64,000 bases of DNA from NCBI GenBank assembly GCA_016192035.1, contig JACPUW010000026.1, positions 1-64,000 on the forward strand, read 5' to 3'. The notes below the pieces were generated by a model, which worked only from the letters and a program-made list of their open reading frames with translations, made no database searches and had not been told where the DNA came from. The translations under genes were made by a program, and so were the position numbers. Shown one piece after another: positions 46,947 through 54,961 of the stretch; position 1 is the stretch's first letter, and every line of letters starts with the position of its first letter. Source of the DNA: Bacteroidota bacterium. Its GTDB lineage: Bacteria; Bacteroidota; Bacteroidia; CAILMK01; JACPUW01.

Positions 46947-48122
46947 TCAATAACTCCATCGCATACGGGCAAAAAACCCCGTGCCTCCATGCCCTATGTT
47001 GGATGAAGCACCTTCCATAAACATGGATTGGACCACCAGGTCTATGTCCCAGTTGTTGGCTATGGAATAGGCCAATGAAGGAAAAAGGATGATCATATTG
47101 CTGCCCGGCGCATACATGGCCACCACCGATAGGGAAGATTTCATGCCAAGCGATTTAGATGTCATGACAGCCAGGGTATATTTTGTGGGCATTAGCCGCT
47201 TGACCGATATGTGGGCCGACATGAGTGAGTTGCTCCCCCCAAAACCCAATGGGGCGGTAGAGCCTTGGCCTACATAAAGGCCCCCTACTGACACGTACCA
47301 TCCGGTGCCAAACGTGCGGTCAATGGCCAGGGTACCAGTGGCCTCTAGGGGTGACTGCAAGAGCTGGCCGCGCGGTTGAAATATGGATACCTCAGCCTTG
47401 ATCCCCGAACCGCCTATCTGTCCGGCCATGCCCATGCCTACCATTGCATCACGCTTATAATTGGCCACTATATACTGTAAATCAAATCCCTTGTAGTTAT
47501 GGCCATACTTTATTCCAAACACCCAATCCTGGCCACTGCTGCCGGGAGCCACCGCCACATCTAGGCCCGACATGTCGCCGGTTTGCCATTCCCACCGCAG
47601 GGCATCTACGCCAGGGCGTTCTTCATAGTCAAAATCGAAGTAGTTAAAGGCGTTGAACACATCATTGGGGGTGAACAGGGTACTTATGCCCCAATTGATG
47701 CGCTGGCGGCCCAATCGCAGGGTATAATTGTCGGCTTGATGGGTGAGATTGAACCGGTCAACCATACTGTGTACCACGAGCGAGGAATGGTCAATCCAGG
47801 CATGTGAAAGGTCAAAAAAACCCGGATCTTGGCCCAGTCCTGCCCCGCTACCGGATGAGGCCTTGGTGAGCTCGCCATAAAAGACCCTGTTTCTCACCTC
47901 AACCTTGAGCGCGGTAGATTTGGCTAGATACCACACAAGGTTCAATCGGTTGTGAATCAAGTTGTCGGTTGCCAATACCCATTGTTGTTGGTTTTGTCCC
48001 ACCATGTTTATCTGCATGTATTTCACATACCCGTGTATTTCCAGCTTGGCGGTGCTGTCTTGGGCCTGTGCCAAACTGACTCCTACCGCCGCACAGGCAA
48101 AAATTATGGGCCACTTAGCCAT
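46947..48122 (-). CDS. Outer-membrane beta-barrel protein, last gene of the Lol-like export operon
   Basis: About 391 residues from the ATG at 48120-48122; a signal peptide (MAKWPIIFACAAVGVSLAQA) precedes the mature start QDSTAKLEIHGYVKY. The body has porin-like alternating strands. A conserved-looking block, LRLGRQRINWGISTLFTPND followed by FDYEERPGVDALRWEW, recalls DUF1302/alginate-export-like barrels. It ends with FFARMRWSY, an aromatic C-terminus as in barrel proteins. The start overlaps the 3' end of the ATPase gene by eight bases, so it belongs to the same operon. I infer it forms the outer-membrane exit or receptor for what the ABC system moves. Confidence 0.82.
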   Translation of the reverse strand: MAKWPIIFACAAVGVSLAQAQDSTAKLEIHGYVKYMQINMVGQNQQQWVLATDNLIHNRLNLVWYLAKSTALKVEVRNRVFYGELTKASSGSGAGLGQDPGFFDLSHAWIDHSSLVVHSMVDRFNLTHQADNYTLRLGRQRINWGISTLFTPNDVFNAFNYFDFDYEERPGVDALRWEWQTGDMSGLDVAVAPGSSGQDWVFGIKYGHNYKGFDLQYIVANYKRDAMVGMGMAGQIGGSGIKAEVSIFQPRGQLLQSPLEATGTLAIDRTFGTGWYVSVGGLYVGQGSTAPLGFGGSNSLMSAHISVKRLMPTKYTLAVMTSKSLGMKSSLSVVAMYAPGSNMIILFPSLAYSIANNWDIDLVVQSMFMEGASSNIGHGGTGFFARMRWSY

Positions 48123-48801
48123 TGTACACATCGGCAGTAATGCGGCCATCTTGTAGGGTAATTACCCGTCTGGCGCGGTCTATCACCCGCTGGTCGTGGG
48201 TAGAAAACACGAAGGTGGTATGTTCCTCGGCGTTTAGCCGAGCCATGATATCCAATAGGTTGGCCGTGGACTCAGAGTCAAGGTTGGCCGTGGGTTCATC
48301 GGCCAGCACAAATCGGGGCTTGGCAGCCAGTGCGCGTGCCACGGCCACCCGTTGCTGCTGGCCACCGCTCATTTCGGCGGGACGCTTGTGCAATTGCCCT
48401 TCAAGGCCTACGGCCAATAGGAGCTCATCGGCCCTCTGCCTCCGCGCTTTCTTGTCCACGCCCTGTAGGAGCATGATAAACTCCACGTTTTCCCTGGCGC
48501 TGAGCACCGGAATGAGGTTATAGGCCTGGAAAACAAATCCAATATGCTGCAACCGGAAATTGGTTAGTTCCTTGTCTTTCAGGGTAGTTATATCTCTTCC
48601 ATCAATGAATACCTGCCCGCTGGTACAGGCATCCAATCCCCCTATAATATTGAGCAGGGTGGTTTTGCCCGAACCGGATGGCCCCACGATAGCGGTGAAT
48701 TCCCCCTGCGCTATTTCAAGGTCCACTGCCTGTAAGGCATGGATGGTATTGGGGCCGTCTATATAGGCTTTGGCCAGTTGTTTGGTGATTATTACACTCA
48801 T
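48115..48801 (-). CDS. LolD/MacB-type ABC transporter ATPase
   Basis: A 228-residue ATPase. Walker A GPSGSGKTTLL (40-50), the Q-loop region LQHIGFVFQAYNLIP, the signature MSGGQQQRVAVARALA, Walker B RFVLADEPTANLD and the switch FVFSTHD are all intact. This sequence pattern belongs to the LolD/MacB/FtsE group that powers mechanotransmission permeases rather than transport through the membrane. The two permease genes lie immediately upstream in the same operon. Confidence 0.94.
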   Translation of the reverse strand: MSVIITKQLAKAYIDGPNTIHALQAVDLEIAQGEFTAIVGPSGSGKTTLLNIIGGLDACTSGQVFIDGRDITTLKDKELTNFRLQHIGFVFQAYNLIPVLSARENVEFIMLLQGVDKKARRQRADELLLAVGLEGQLHKRPAEMSGGQQQRVAVARALAAKPRFVLADEPTANLDSESTANLLDIMARLNAEEHTTFVFSTHDQRVIDRARRVITLQDGRITADVYNG

Positions 48802-48820
48802 CTTGTTTTATTTATCTACG

Positions 48821-50035
48821 TTAAAATGCTCTTACGGCTTCTGCGGGCTTAAGCCTTATGGCCCGTATGCCCGGCACAATGGCGCTGAGCAGGGCAGTGG
48901 CCAATACCATGGCCATAACCTGCATGATTTCGGTAGCGGTGATGACAGGATACACCACATTGGAAATACCAAAAGCCTCAAGTCCTTGGTCAAACCCGGT
49001 GAGGGGAATGCCGGCCTTGCCATAATATGCAGAAAAACTTGCGCCCACTGCCAGGCCCAGAGGCCCCCCGATAAGGGATAGAAGGGCGGTTTCTATCATG
49101 ATCATAACAAAGACCTTGACGCGGCCCATACCCACACAGCGCACCATGCCGAGTTCTCTGGTGCGCTCTAGTACTGCCATAAGCATGGTATTGACAATGC
49201 CGCCCATTAAGGCCAACATAATGATTCCCATAATGATAAAAAGTGATGACGACATGGTTTCATCGGCATATCCCAGTTCGGGCGATACTTCTTGCCAAGC
49301 CCTCACGGTGAGTGAGGGCAGTGCAGCCTGGAGTTGTGCAGCGCCGGTACGCGCCTGGCCGGCCTCTTGCATCACTACAGCCACCTCGTGGAATTCGGAC
49401 GGCATGCCCAACAGGTTTTGCAAATCATGAATTTGGGCAAAAACCAAGGTTTCATCAATCTTAGAACTGATGGATTTGTATATGCCCACCACCTTGCACC
49501 GGGCAGAGACCACTTCACCCAGCTTGTCCTGAAAGGTAAATACCACGTATTTGCCCACTTGGGTCTTGAGCTTTTCGGCCAGTTTGGTGCCTATGAGTAC
49601 GGGGTTTCTCGACTTGGTGTCAAAATATGAGCCGCTAATCACCTTTTGGTGCATGTCGGTAACCGTAGCTTCGGCCACAGGGTCAATGCCTTGGACCATC
49701 ACCCCTGCGCTATTGGCCGCCGTTTGGGCCAAGCCCTGCACCACTACGCGTTTGGTATAGGCTTCCAGCTGGGGTAGGCGCTCCAGTTCTTGTTGCACTT
49801 GACCGTTGTCCATGGTCTTGTCGGCGGCATACTCCCCCACAAATCCTGGGTGGTGTATCTGAATGTGGCTCACCATGCTGCGAAGCATGGACTCGGTGCG
49901 TTGTTGGTTAAGCCCGTAGCTAAAGGCAATGGTAAACACGCCGGCAAAAATTCCAACCACTATAGATAGTATGACCACCAGGCTCCTGAGCTTGTTGCGC
50001 CATATGTTTCTCCAGGCAATTTTAAATAGTACCAT
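48821..50035 (-). CDS. MacB/LolC-type ABC permease (second copy)
   Basis: A 404-residue permease with the FtsX/MacB fold: one N-terminal membrane helix (LRSLVVILSIVVGIFAGVFT), a periplasmic domain of about 220 residues (MacB_PCD), then three helices. These include IIMGIIMLALMGGIVNTMLM before a cytoplasmic loop with ERTRELGMVRCVGM. It pairs with the other permease, 12 bases upstream, as a heterodimer resembling LolC/LolE. The opening FKIAWRNIWRNKLRSLVVIL is nearly repeated in the partner (LAWRNIWRNKRRTLITVM), so the two arose by duplication. Confidence 0.92.
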   Translation of the reverse strand: MVLFKIAWRNIWRNKLRSLVVILSIVVGIFAGVFTIAFSYGLNQQRTESMLRSMVSHIQIHHPGFVGEYAADKTMDNGQVQQELERLPQLEAYTKRVVVQGLAQTAANSAGVMVQGIDPVAEATVTDMHQKVISGSYFDTKSRNPVLIGTKLAEKLKTQVGKYVVFTFQDKLGEVVSARCKVVGIYKSISSKIDETLVFAQIHDLQNLLGMPSEFHEVAVVMQEAGQARTGAAQLQAALPSLTVRAWQEVSPELGYADETMSSSLFIIMGIIMLALMGGIVNTMLMAVLERTRELGMVRCVGMGRVKVFVMIMIETALLSLIGGPLGLAVGASFSAYYGKAGIPLTGFDQGLEAFGISNVVYPVITATEIMQVMAMVLATALLSAIVPGIRAIRLKPAEAVRAF

Positions 50036-50047
50036 ACAGTTGATTTT

Positions 50048-51265
50048 TTATTTTTTCATGGCTGCCACCGGCTTGAGCCACTGTAGTTTGATAAATGGAT
50101 ATGCGCATAGTGCCATGGAAATTAGGGTAACGACAAGTGCTTGGTTTATACCAATGACAAAATCGGTGCTGGCATACATGGCCGCTTCAAACCCCATGCT
50201 ATTCATGCTTTCGGCAGCCTGCCCGCTAAAACGGATGGGATAATGGTGAAAATAGGCCACTACCGGGGCAGCCACTGCCAGGGAAACCACTGCGCCCAGG
50301 AGTGCCAGGAGCGCGGTTTCAATCACCAGCATATTGGCCAGGGCAAAACGGCGCATCCCTATGGCATTGAGCACTCCGTACTCATACTGCCTTTCGGTAG
50401 TCATCATGAGTATGGTACCAAAAATCCCAAAAGCTATGACCATATATAGGATAAAGATGATGAGCATGCCGCCCGATTGGTCGCCCTGAATACCCTGGTA
50501 GAGCTCTGGGTTGAGTTCTTGCCAGTTGAGCAGGCTGAATCCAACGTTGGGCAAAAAACCGGTAAGTTGGTGTTGGACGGTTTGCAGGTGAGCGTTAGGC
50601 GATATGTTTATGACCACATGGGTAATGCGCTTGCCCGTGCTAAAGAGCTCTTGTGCCCACTGCAGCGGCATGAATACCGTGTTTTCATTGAGCAAGGGGT
50701 TGGCAAATAGCAATATGGCCTCAACGCGGTAAAGGCCGGCCGCGGTTTGGGCCTGGTAGCCCTGGCCCAGGAGCACCAGTGAATCACCCACGCCCAGGCC
50801 AAGTTTTTCGGCCAGTTTCTGCCCCACCATTATGCCGCGCTGTTCATTGGACGGAAGGGCCCCTGACTTAATTTTTTTGTTAAGTTCCAATGTTTCACGT
50901 TCCAAGTCCACATCAAGCCCTATGATGGACAGTGGTTTTGTTTTCTTGCCATACGAACCCAGCGCAAACCCCTCAAGCCGGGGAGCCACTGATTCCACCT
51001 GTCGATTTTGTTTTAGCCCCTGGAGGTCAATGGTGTCAGCACTCCAGGCGCGGTCCAGAGATTTGTCGTCATCATAGCCGGTAGGCTGTACTTGCAGGTA
51101 GCCTGATGTATAGCGCACCAAACCATCAATCATATGGTGATAGGTGCCCAGTTGAAGGGAACGCATGACCGTGCTGAGAAACACGGCGATAAACACCATC
51201 ATGACGGTGATAAGGGTGCGCCGCTTGTTGCGCCATATGTTTCGCCAGGCGAGCAGAAGGATCAT
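50048..51265 (-). CDS. MacB/LolC-type ABC permease (first copy)
   Basis: A 405-residue permease with the same four-helix FtsX/MacB layout: N-terminal helix after LAWRNIWRNKRR, large periplasmic domain (about 45-270), then three C-terminal helices (IIFILYMVIAFGIFGTILMM with the cytoplasmic ERQYEYGVLNAIGM loop, and two more). It overlaps the LolA-like gene by four bases and is 12 bases from its sister gene. In LolCDE-like systems such subunits extract lipidated or hydrophobic cargo from the inner membrane and pass it to a periplasmic carrier. Confidence 0.92.
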   Translation of the reverse strand: MILLLAWRNIWRNKRRTLITVMMVFIAVFLSTVMRSLQLGTYHHMIDGLVRYTSGYLQVQPTGYDDDKSLDRAWSADTIDLQGLKQNRQVESVAPRLEGFALGSYGKKTKPLSIIGLDVDLERETLELNKKIKSGALPSNEQRGIMVGQKLAEKLGLGVGDSLVLLGQGYQAQTAAGLYRVEAILLFANPLLNENTVFMPLQWAQELFSTGKRITHVVINISPNAHLQTVQHQLTGFLPNVGFSLLNWQELNPELYQGIQGDQSGGMLIIFILYMVIAFGIFGTILMMTTERQYEYGVLNAIGMRRFALANMLVIETALLALLGAVVSLAVAAPVVAYFHHYPIRFSGQAAESMNSMGFEAAMYASTDFVIGINQALVVTLISMALCAYPFIKLQWLKPVAAMKK

Positions 51266-52026
51266 GGCCGCTGTTTTTTCATGTTTTGTGGGGTGAAAAA
51301 GGACTCATCAATACCGGGCACATCAAACTGTGCCGTTTTCTGTATGAATACCGTTTTGTAACCGGGCTGGTTGGCGGGCAGCATTTCAAGTCGGGTAGCC
51401 ATTATCCTGCCGCCCAAGGTCTTCACTTCAGAGGCGTTGAGCGTGTTGACCAATTGAAAATCTTCATCAAAGCTTTTGACTTTCAATTGAATGTAGTCCT
51501 TCTTATCTATCCATACCACTACCTTTCCCCATACCACCACGGCATCAGGCTTGGGCCTAAGCACAATTTTCCAACACAGGCGGCCTTCAATGGTAGAGTC
51601 ACTTTGTAGCTCGTGGGTGTAGTCGTCCAGGATGCTTGATTGGTTCACCAAGTCGTCATTGCTAAAATCGGTGCCCATCCAACTCTGGGCCATCATGGAA
51701 GGCGGCAGTTTGATGAGTTTGTCAATGGAAGGCACCCAGTTCCACACTTCCTTGTCGCGCTTAAGAAAACCGGTTCCCCGGTCTTTTGCGGGGTCGGTAA
51801 TGATGGTCATGCTGTGTGATGTGCCCAGGCTCCAGGTTTTCATGCTCATTTCGCGCGTCCACTTGGGCCTTACTATCTGAATGGTGACTTCGCCAAAAGA
51901 TGAGGTTCCATTGGCTTGTGCTTCGGCCCTGGCTATGATGTCGCGGGCTGTTTGGGCATGGGCTGTGGTAAGGCACGCCATACCCATGACCAATGTGGTC
52001 AATAATTTCATTTTTAAATGATTCAT
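51262..52026 (-). CDS. LolA-like periplasmic carrier (outer-membrane lipoprotein-sorting protein family)
   Basis: A 254-residue exported protein. The signal peptide MKLLTTLVMGMACLTTAHAQ starts at residue 6; the ATG at 52026 is kept because it overlaps the tetR stop (ATGA). The mature sequence fits the LolA-like fold of the outer-membrane lipoprotein-sorting family: RDIIARAEAQANG, EVTIQIVRPKWTREMSMK, KEVWNWVPSIDKLIKLPP, SWMGTDFSNDDLVNQS, WKIVLRPKPDAVVVWGKVVVW. The family has a hydrophobic half-barrel that carries lipid or lipoprotein. Next to LolC/D-like genes it should act as their dedicated periplasmic shuttle. Confidence 0.88.
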   Translation of the reverse strand: MNHLKMKLLTTLVMGMACLTTAHAQTARDIIARAEAQANGTSSFGEVTIQIVRPKWTREMSMKTWSLGTSHSMTIITDPAKDRGTGFLKRDKEVWNWVPSIDKLIKLPPSMMAQSWMGTDFSNDDLVNQSSILDDYTHELQSDSTIEGRLCWKIVLRPKPDAVVVWGKVVVWIDKKDYIQLKVKSFDEDFQLVNTLNASEVKTLGGRIMATRLEMLPANQPGYKTVFIQKTAQFDVPGIDESFFTPQNMKKQRP

Positions 52027-52607
52027 AATGGCTTACAATATTTATCAATGAGGGTTTGTTTCATTTTGTCCAATCCCATTTTATCGCCCACCGAAAGGTA
52101 TTGCAGGGCCAATCCATCCAGGGTAGCGCCCAGAAGAAAAGCTTCGGACAATGGGTCATCGTAACCCATGTCCCTGAATAAGGACTCATAGAAGGTGGTG
52201 GCTCCTTGAATCTTGGCTTCTACCACCGCCTGCATTTGCGGAAACATGCCAACCTTTAGGCTGAGTGCCAGGAGCATTCGCGCATATTCCGCATTATGGG
52301 TAAACCACTGGAAGCTAAACTCAATAATGAATTTGATTTTGAGTGCTGGGTCAGGAAGCGTGGCCATGTGGTTTGCCATTTCCAGACCTGTGGCCATGGC
52401 CTGGTCAACAATGGCCACCAGGAGCCCTTCCTTAGTGGAGAAATAATTGTACATAAGCCCTTTGCTAACCCCGGCTTCCCTTGCTATCTGGGCTATGGAT
52501 GTGGCATGATAGCCATTGTTGGCCATGAGTTTAAGGGCGGCGGTTACAATCCTGCCCTTTGCGTTCACGCGCATTTCCTCAAACTGATCGGCTGTTTTGG
52601 GTGGCAT
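52023..52607 (-). CDS. TetR-family transcriptional regulator
   Basis: A 194-residue repressor-type protein. The N-terminal DNA-binding domain has ATSIAQIAREAGVSKGLMYN followed by YFSTKEGLL, the TetR helix-turn-helix and following helix. The C-terminal 120 residues form the ligand-binding, dimerisation domain, with no recognised ligand motif. It is the first gene of the export operon and overlaps the LolA-like gene by four bases. A 22-base near-palindrome at 52636-52657, overlapping the promoter, is the probable binding site, which implies autoregulation of the whole operon. Confidence 0.93.
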   Translation of the reverse strand: MPPKTADQFEEMRVNAKGRIVTAALKLMANNGYHATSIAQIAREAGVSKGLMYNYFSTKEGLLVAIVDQAMATGLEMANHMATLPDPALKIKFIIEFSFQWFTHNAEYARMLLALSLKVGMFPQMQAVVEAKIQGATTFYESLFRDMGYDDPLSEAFLLGATLDGLALQYLSVGDKMGLDKMKQTLIDKYCKPL

Positions 52608-52635
52608 TGGGGAACTATGGATTGTTCGGTTGATT

Positions 52636-52657
52636 TTTGACTGAACGGTCGGTCAAA
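52636..52657 (-). promoter_or_regulatory. Probable TetR operator upstream of the export operon
   Basis: A 22-base near-palindrome made of two 11-base halves; 9 of 11 positions are symmetric (TTTGACTGAAC / GGTCGGTCAAA). The TGAC(T/C)GA...TCGGTCA half-site arrangement is typical of TetR-family operators. It lies 29-50 bases before the tetR start codon and overlaps the -7 box, so binding would block transcription of the operon. Confidence 0.72.
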
Positions 52658-52661
52658 GATA
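52654..52661 (-). promoter_or_regulatory. -7 box TATCTTTG of the tetR-export operon promoter
   Basis: Minus-strand TATCTTTG matches TAnnTTTG exactly and places the transcription start at about 52647, inside the operator and about 40 bases before the start codon. No obvious TTG lies at -33. The overlap with the palindrome supports both calls. Confidence 0.6.
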
Positions 52662-52749
52662 TAGGGAATCATGGATGCCCTTACCATTTTCATGTCACCA
52701 TAGAACCGCTGGTGTAAAGCCCAAGGCCAAAACCAAGTCCATAGAAGCT

Positions 52750-52775
52750 GAAAGCCCGGATTTCTCCGGGCTTTC
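52750..52775. terminator. Perfect 11-base-pair hairpin after the PorP-SPOR gene
   Basis: GAAAGCCCGGA (52750-52760) and TCCGGGCTTTC (52765-52775) pair perfectly around a four-base loop. It lies 21 bases beyond the stop of the gene at 52797 and upstream of the tetR promoter. A GC-rich stem flanked by only short T runs fits a terminator separating the two minus-strand units. Confidence 0.75.
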
Positions 52776-52796
52776 ATTAGTAAGTAGTTAAGAAAG

Positions 52797-54959
52797 TTAG
52801 CGTTTGAAGAGCCAAACCGCAGGGTCGGCCGATTTCTGCAATTCCGCAAGTTTAGACCGTGCTTCGGTAGCGTCAAGCGAACTGAAAAGTGCTACACGGT
52901 ACATGTTCTTGTCCTTGTCAAAGAGTATTTTGGGGCTAAATCCCTTGGCTGCGTAGCTGTCGCGCAGCTTAATGGCATTGTCTATGGTGCCAAAAGTTCC
53001 GGCTATCACGTGGTAAAACTTGTTGTTCTCATCCAGCACTTCTATCCTCAGGCCTTTTTCATCCTTGTACGTGAGCTCCACCGACTTTTTGATGACGGGC
53101 TGCTCTTTGGCAGATTTTTCTTCGGATTCCTCCTTTTTTTCCATCTTCTTGAGGTCGCGCTCGTATTTTTTGCCTTCGAGTACCCAAATATTTGGATTGT
53201 TTAGGGCGGCACGCATTTTCATTTTGTACTGCTCCGCATCGGCTGAATCCACTGTTTTGTAGAGGCTTACCCTATAGAAACTGCGCTCCTTATGTTCAAT
53301 AATGTCGGCCTTGTACCCTTTAGAAATGAGTTCGTCCCTGAACCGTTTGGCATTTTCAAAACTGCCAAATGAACCCGCAATCACATAATTGAAGGTATTT
53401 GAAGCGTCATAATCCTCTACGGTAACGCCTTCTATAACCTTCTTTTTAGCCCGCGCCTCAGCCTCTTCGGCTTCCTTCTTGGCCGCTGCTTCGGCCTCCT
53501 TTCTTGCGGCTTCTTCTGCCTCCTTTTTTGCGGCCGCTTCAGCTTCCTTTCTTGCCGCTTCTTCGGCTTGCTTTCGGGCTGCCTCTTCCGCTTCTTTCTT
53601 TGCTTTGAGGTTGGCTTCATTCTCAGCTGCCAGTGCGGTTTCTATTGCCGCCAACTGCTCGTTGGGATAGGCCTCATTAGGTTTCACACCGAGCGCTTCC
53701 CTATACTTGGCCGCAGCGGTTTCCCAGTCTTTGGCTGCATAAGCAGCGTCGGCGGCGGCTATCAGTTCCGCATATTCCATATCGGCAGCCTCCCTTTCTG
53801 CCCTCGACATGCGGTCTTCTTCATCCGCTATGGCGGCATCTATGGCTTTGAGTTGGTCACTTGGGTAGGCTTCTGCCGGCTTTAAGCCCAGGGCCTCTGT
53901 ATATTTTTCACGCGCTGTAGCCCAGTCCTTTGCATCAAACGCCGCGTCGGCTTCGGCAATCAGGGCTGCATAAGCCATTTCGGCAGGATCTTCCACGGCC
54001 GGGGTGTCTTCCACCATCAGGCTGTCGTTCACCACCAATCGGGAAGTATCGGGCAGTTCCTCTTTCTTTTCTACCAGGGTGTATTTAATGGTAACCTCAT
54101 GGCTAGGGCCTGAGAAATAGGTCAAGGCACCGGCATGATGGTCATAGGAATAACCCACATCTATCATTTCCTTTACCTTGAGGCCTACGGCACCCACATA
54201 GGTGTTGGGTGAGCGATAGGAAGCTCCAAACCATATGAAATCCTTAAATAAGAACCTGCCGTTTAGGTCGGCCTGGAGCGGCTGGCCCATGGCATAGCGG
54301 ATCATAAACGAAGGTTCAAAAAACCAAACGCTGTCCACAATGGGAATATTAAACCCTGTAATCCAGTAGAAATGCCTTGCGTTTGTGATCATGGCTGCTC
54401 CTCCATCGTCAAACTTGTTCTTGGTTTGGGCCAGGTTTAGCGCACTAAAGCTGGTATAGAAATTTTCGGTGCTCAAAGCCAATCCCGCATTGGCATCAAA
54501 GGATGTGGCACTTGCCGCGCCGCCAAGCACCGGATCGGTCATATCAAACTCATCACTGGTAAAATACATGAAATCCAGACCTTTATTGAGCACGCTTGCA
54601 CCCAGGCCAAAAGAGAAGTTCACCTTGTCGCGCAGGTGAATATGGTAGGCATACGAGGCCTGGAAGTTGGTGCTTCGCAGGGGGCCTATCGTATTGTTCA
54701 TGAGGTAGGCACCCAATCCAAACTTCTGCTCCTTAAACGGCATTTCAAAGGATAGCATTTGGGTTTTGGGCCCATCTATAAACCCAATAAAATCTTGCCT
54801 ATAGGCGGCCAATGCCGAAAGCTGACCGCTTGCTCCGGCCAAGGCAGGATTGAATATATAGTTGTTGAGGTAATACTGGCTTATGACGGGATTTTGTGCC
54901 CTAAGGGAACCAGCTAGTACAATCAGGAGGACGGCAGATACTGTTAGTCGCTTTTTCAT
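52797..54959 (-). CDS. PorP/SprF-like T9SS protein fused to TPR-like repeats and two SPOR domains
   Basis: A 720-residue protein. A signal peptide (MKKRLTVSAVLLIVLAGSLR) leads into a PorP/SprF domain (about 22-296), recognised by NPVISQYYLNNYIFNPALAG, GLGAYLMNNTIGPL and the barrel-like end SHEVTIKYTLV. An acidic linker follows, then two TPR-like repeats (about 329-380 and 396-445, each with DW.TA..KY.EALG.KP.EAYP). Next is an Ala-Glu-Lys helix (about 450-508) and two SPOR domains (about 522-596 and 647-718, with YVIAGSFGSFENA and HVIAGTFGTIDNA). SPOR domains bind denuded peptidoglycan, so the protein could tie an outer-membrane T9SS component to the cell wall. It is two bases downstream of its type B partner. 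Confidence 0.9.
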   Translation of the reverse strand: MKKRLTVSAVLLIVLAGSLRAQNPVISQYYLNNYIFNPALAGASGQLSALAAYRQDFIGFIDGPKTQMLSFEMPFKEQKFGLGAYLMNNTIGPLRSTNFQASYAYHIHLRDKVNFSFGLGASVLNKGLDFMYFTSDEFDMTDPVLGGAASATSFDANAGLALSTENFYTSFSALNLAQTKNKFDDGGAAMITNARHFYWITGFNIPIVDSVWFFEPSFMIRYAMGQPLQADLNGRFLFKDFIWFGASYRSPNTYVGAVGLKVKEMIDVGYSYDHHAGALTYFSGPSHEVTIKYTLVEKKEELPDTSRLVVNDSLMVEDTPAVEDPAEMAYAALIAEADAAFDAKDWATAREKYTEALGLKPAEAYPSDQLKAIDAAIADEEDRMSRAEREAADMEYAELIAAADAAYAAKDWETAAAKYREALGVKPNEAYPNEQLAAIETALAAENEANLKAKKEAEEAARKQAEEAARKEAEAAAKKEAEEAARKEAEAAAKKEAEEAEARAKKKVIEGVTVEDYDASNTFNYVIAGSFGSFENAKRFRDELISKGYKADIIEHKERSFYRVSLYKTVDSADAEQYKMKMRAALNNPNIWVLEGKKYERDLKKMEKKEESEEKSAKEQPVIKKSVELTYKDEKGLRIEVLDENNKFYHVIAGTFGTIDNAIKLRDSYAAKGFSPKILFDKDKNMYRVALFSSLDATEARSKLAELQKSADPAVWLFKR
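53436..53612 (-). repeat. Imperfect tandem repeat coding an Ala/Glu/Lys-rich helix
   Basis: About 177 bases inside the PorP-SPOR gene made of degenerate repeats, coding KKEAEEAARK, QAEEAARKEAEAA and AKKEAEEAARKEAEAA units (residues about 450-508). The translation is a long single helix joining the TPR-like repeats to the first SPOR domain. Its length is likely to vary between strains through slippage. Confidence 0.8.
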
Positions 54960-54961
54960 TT

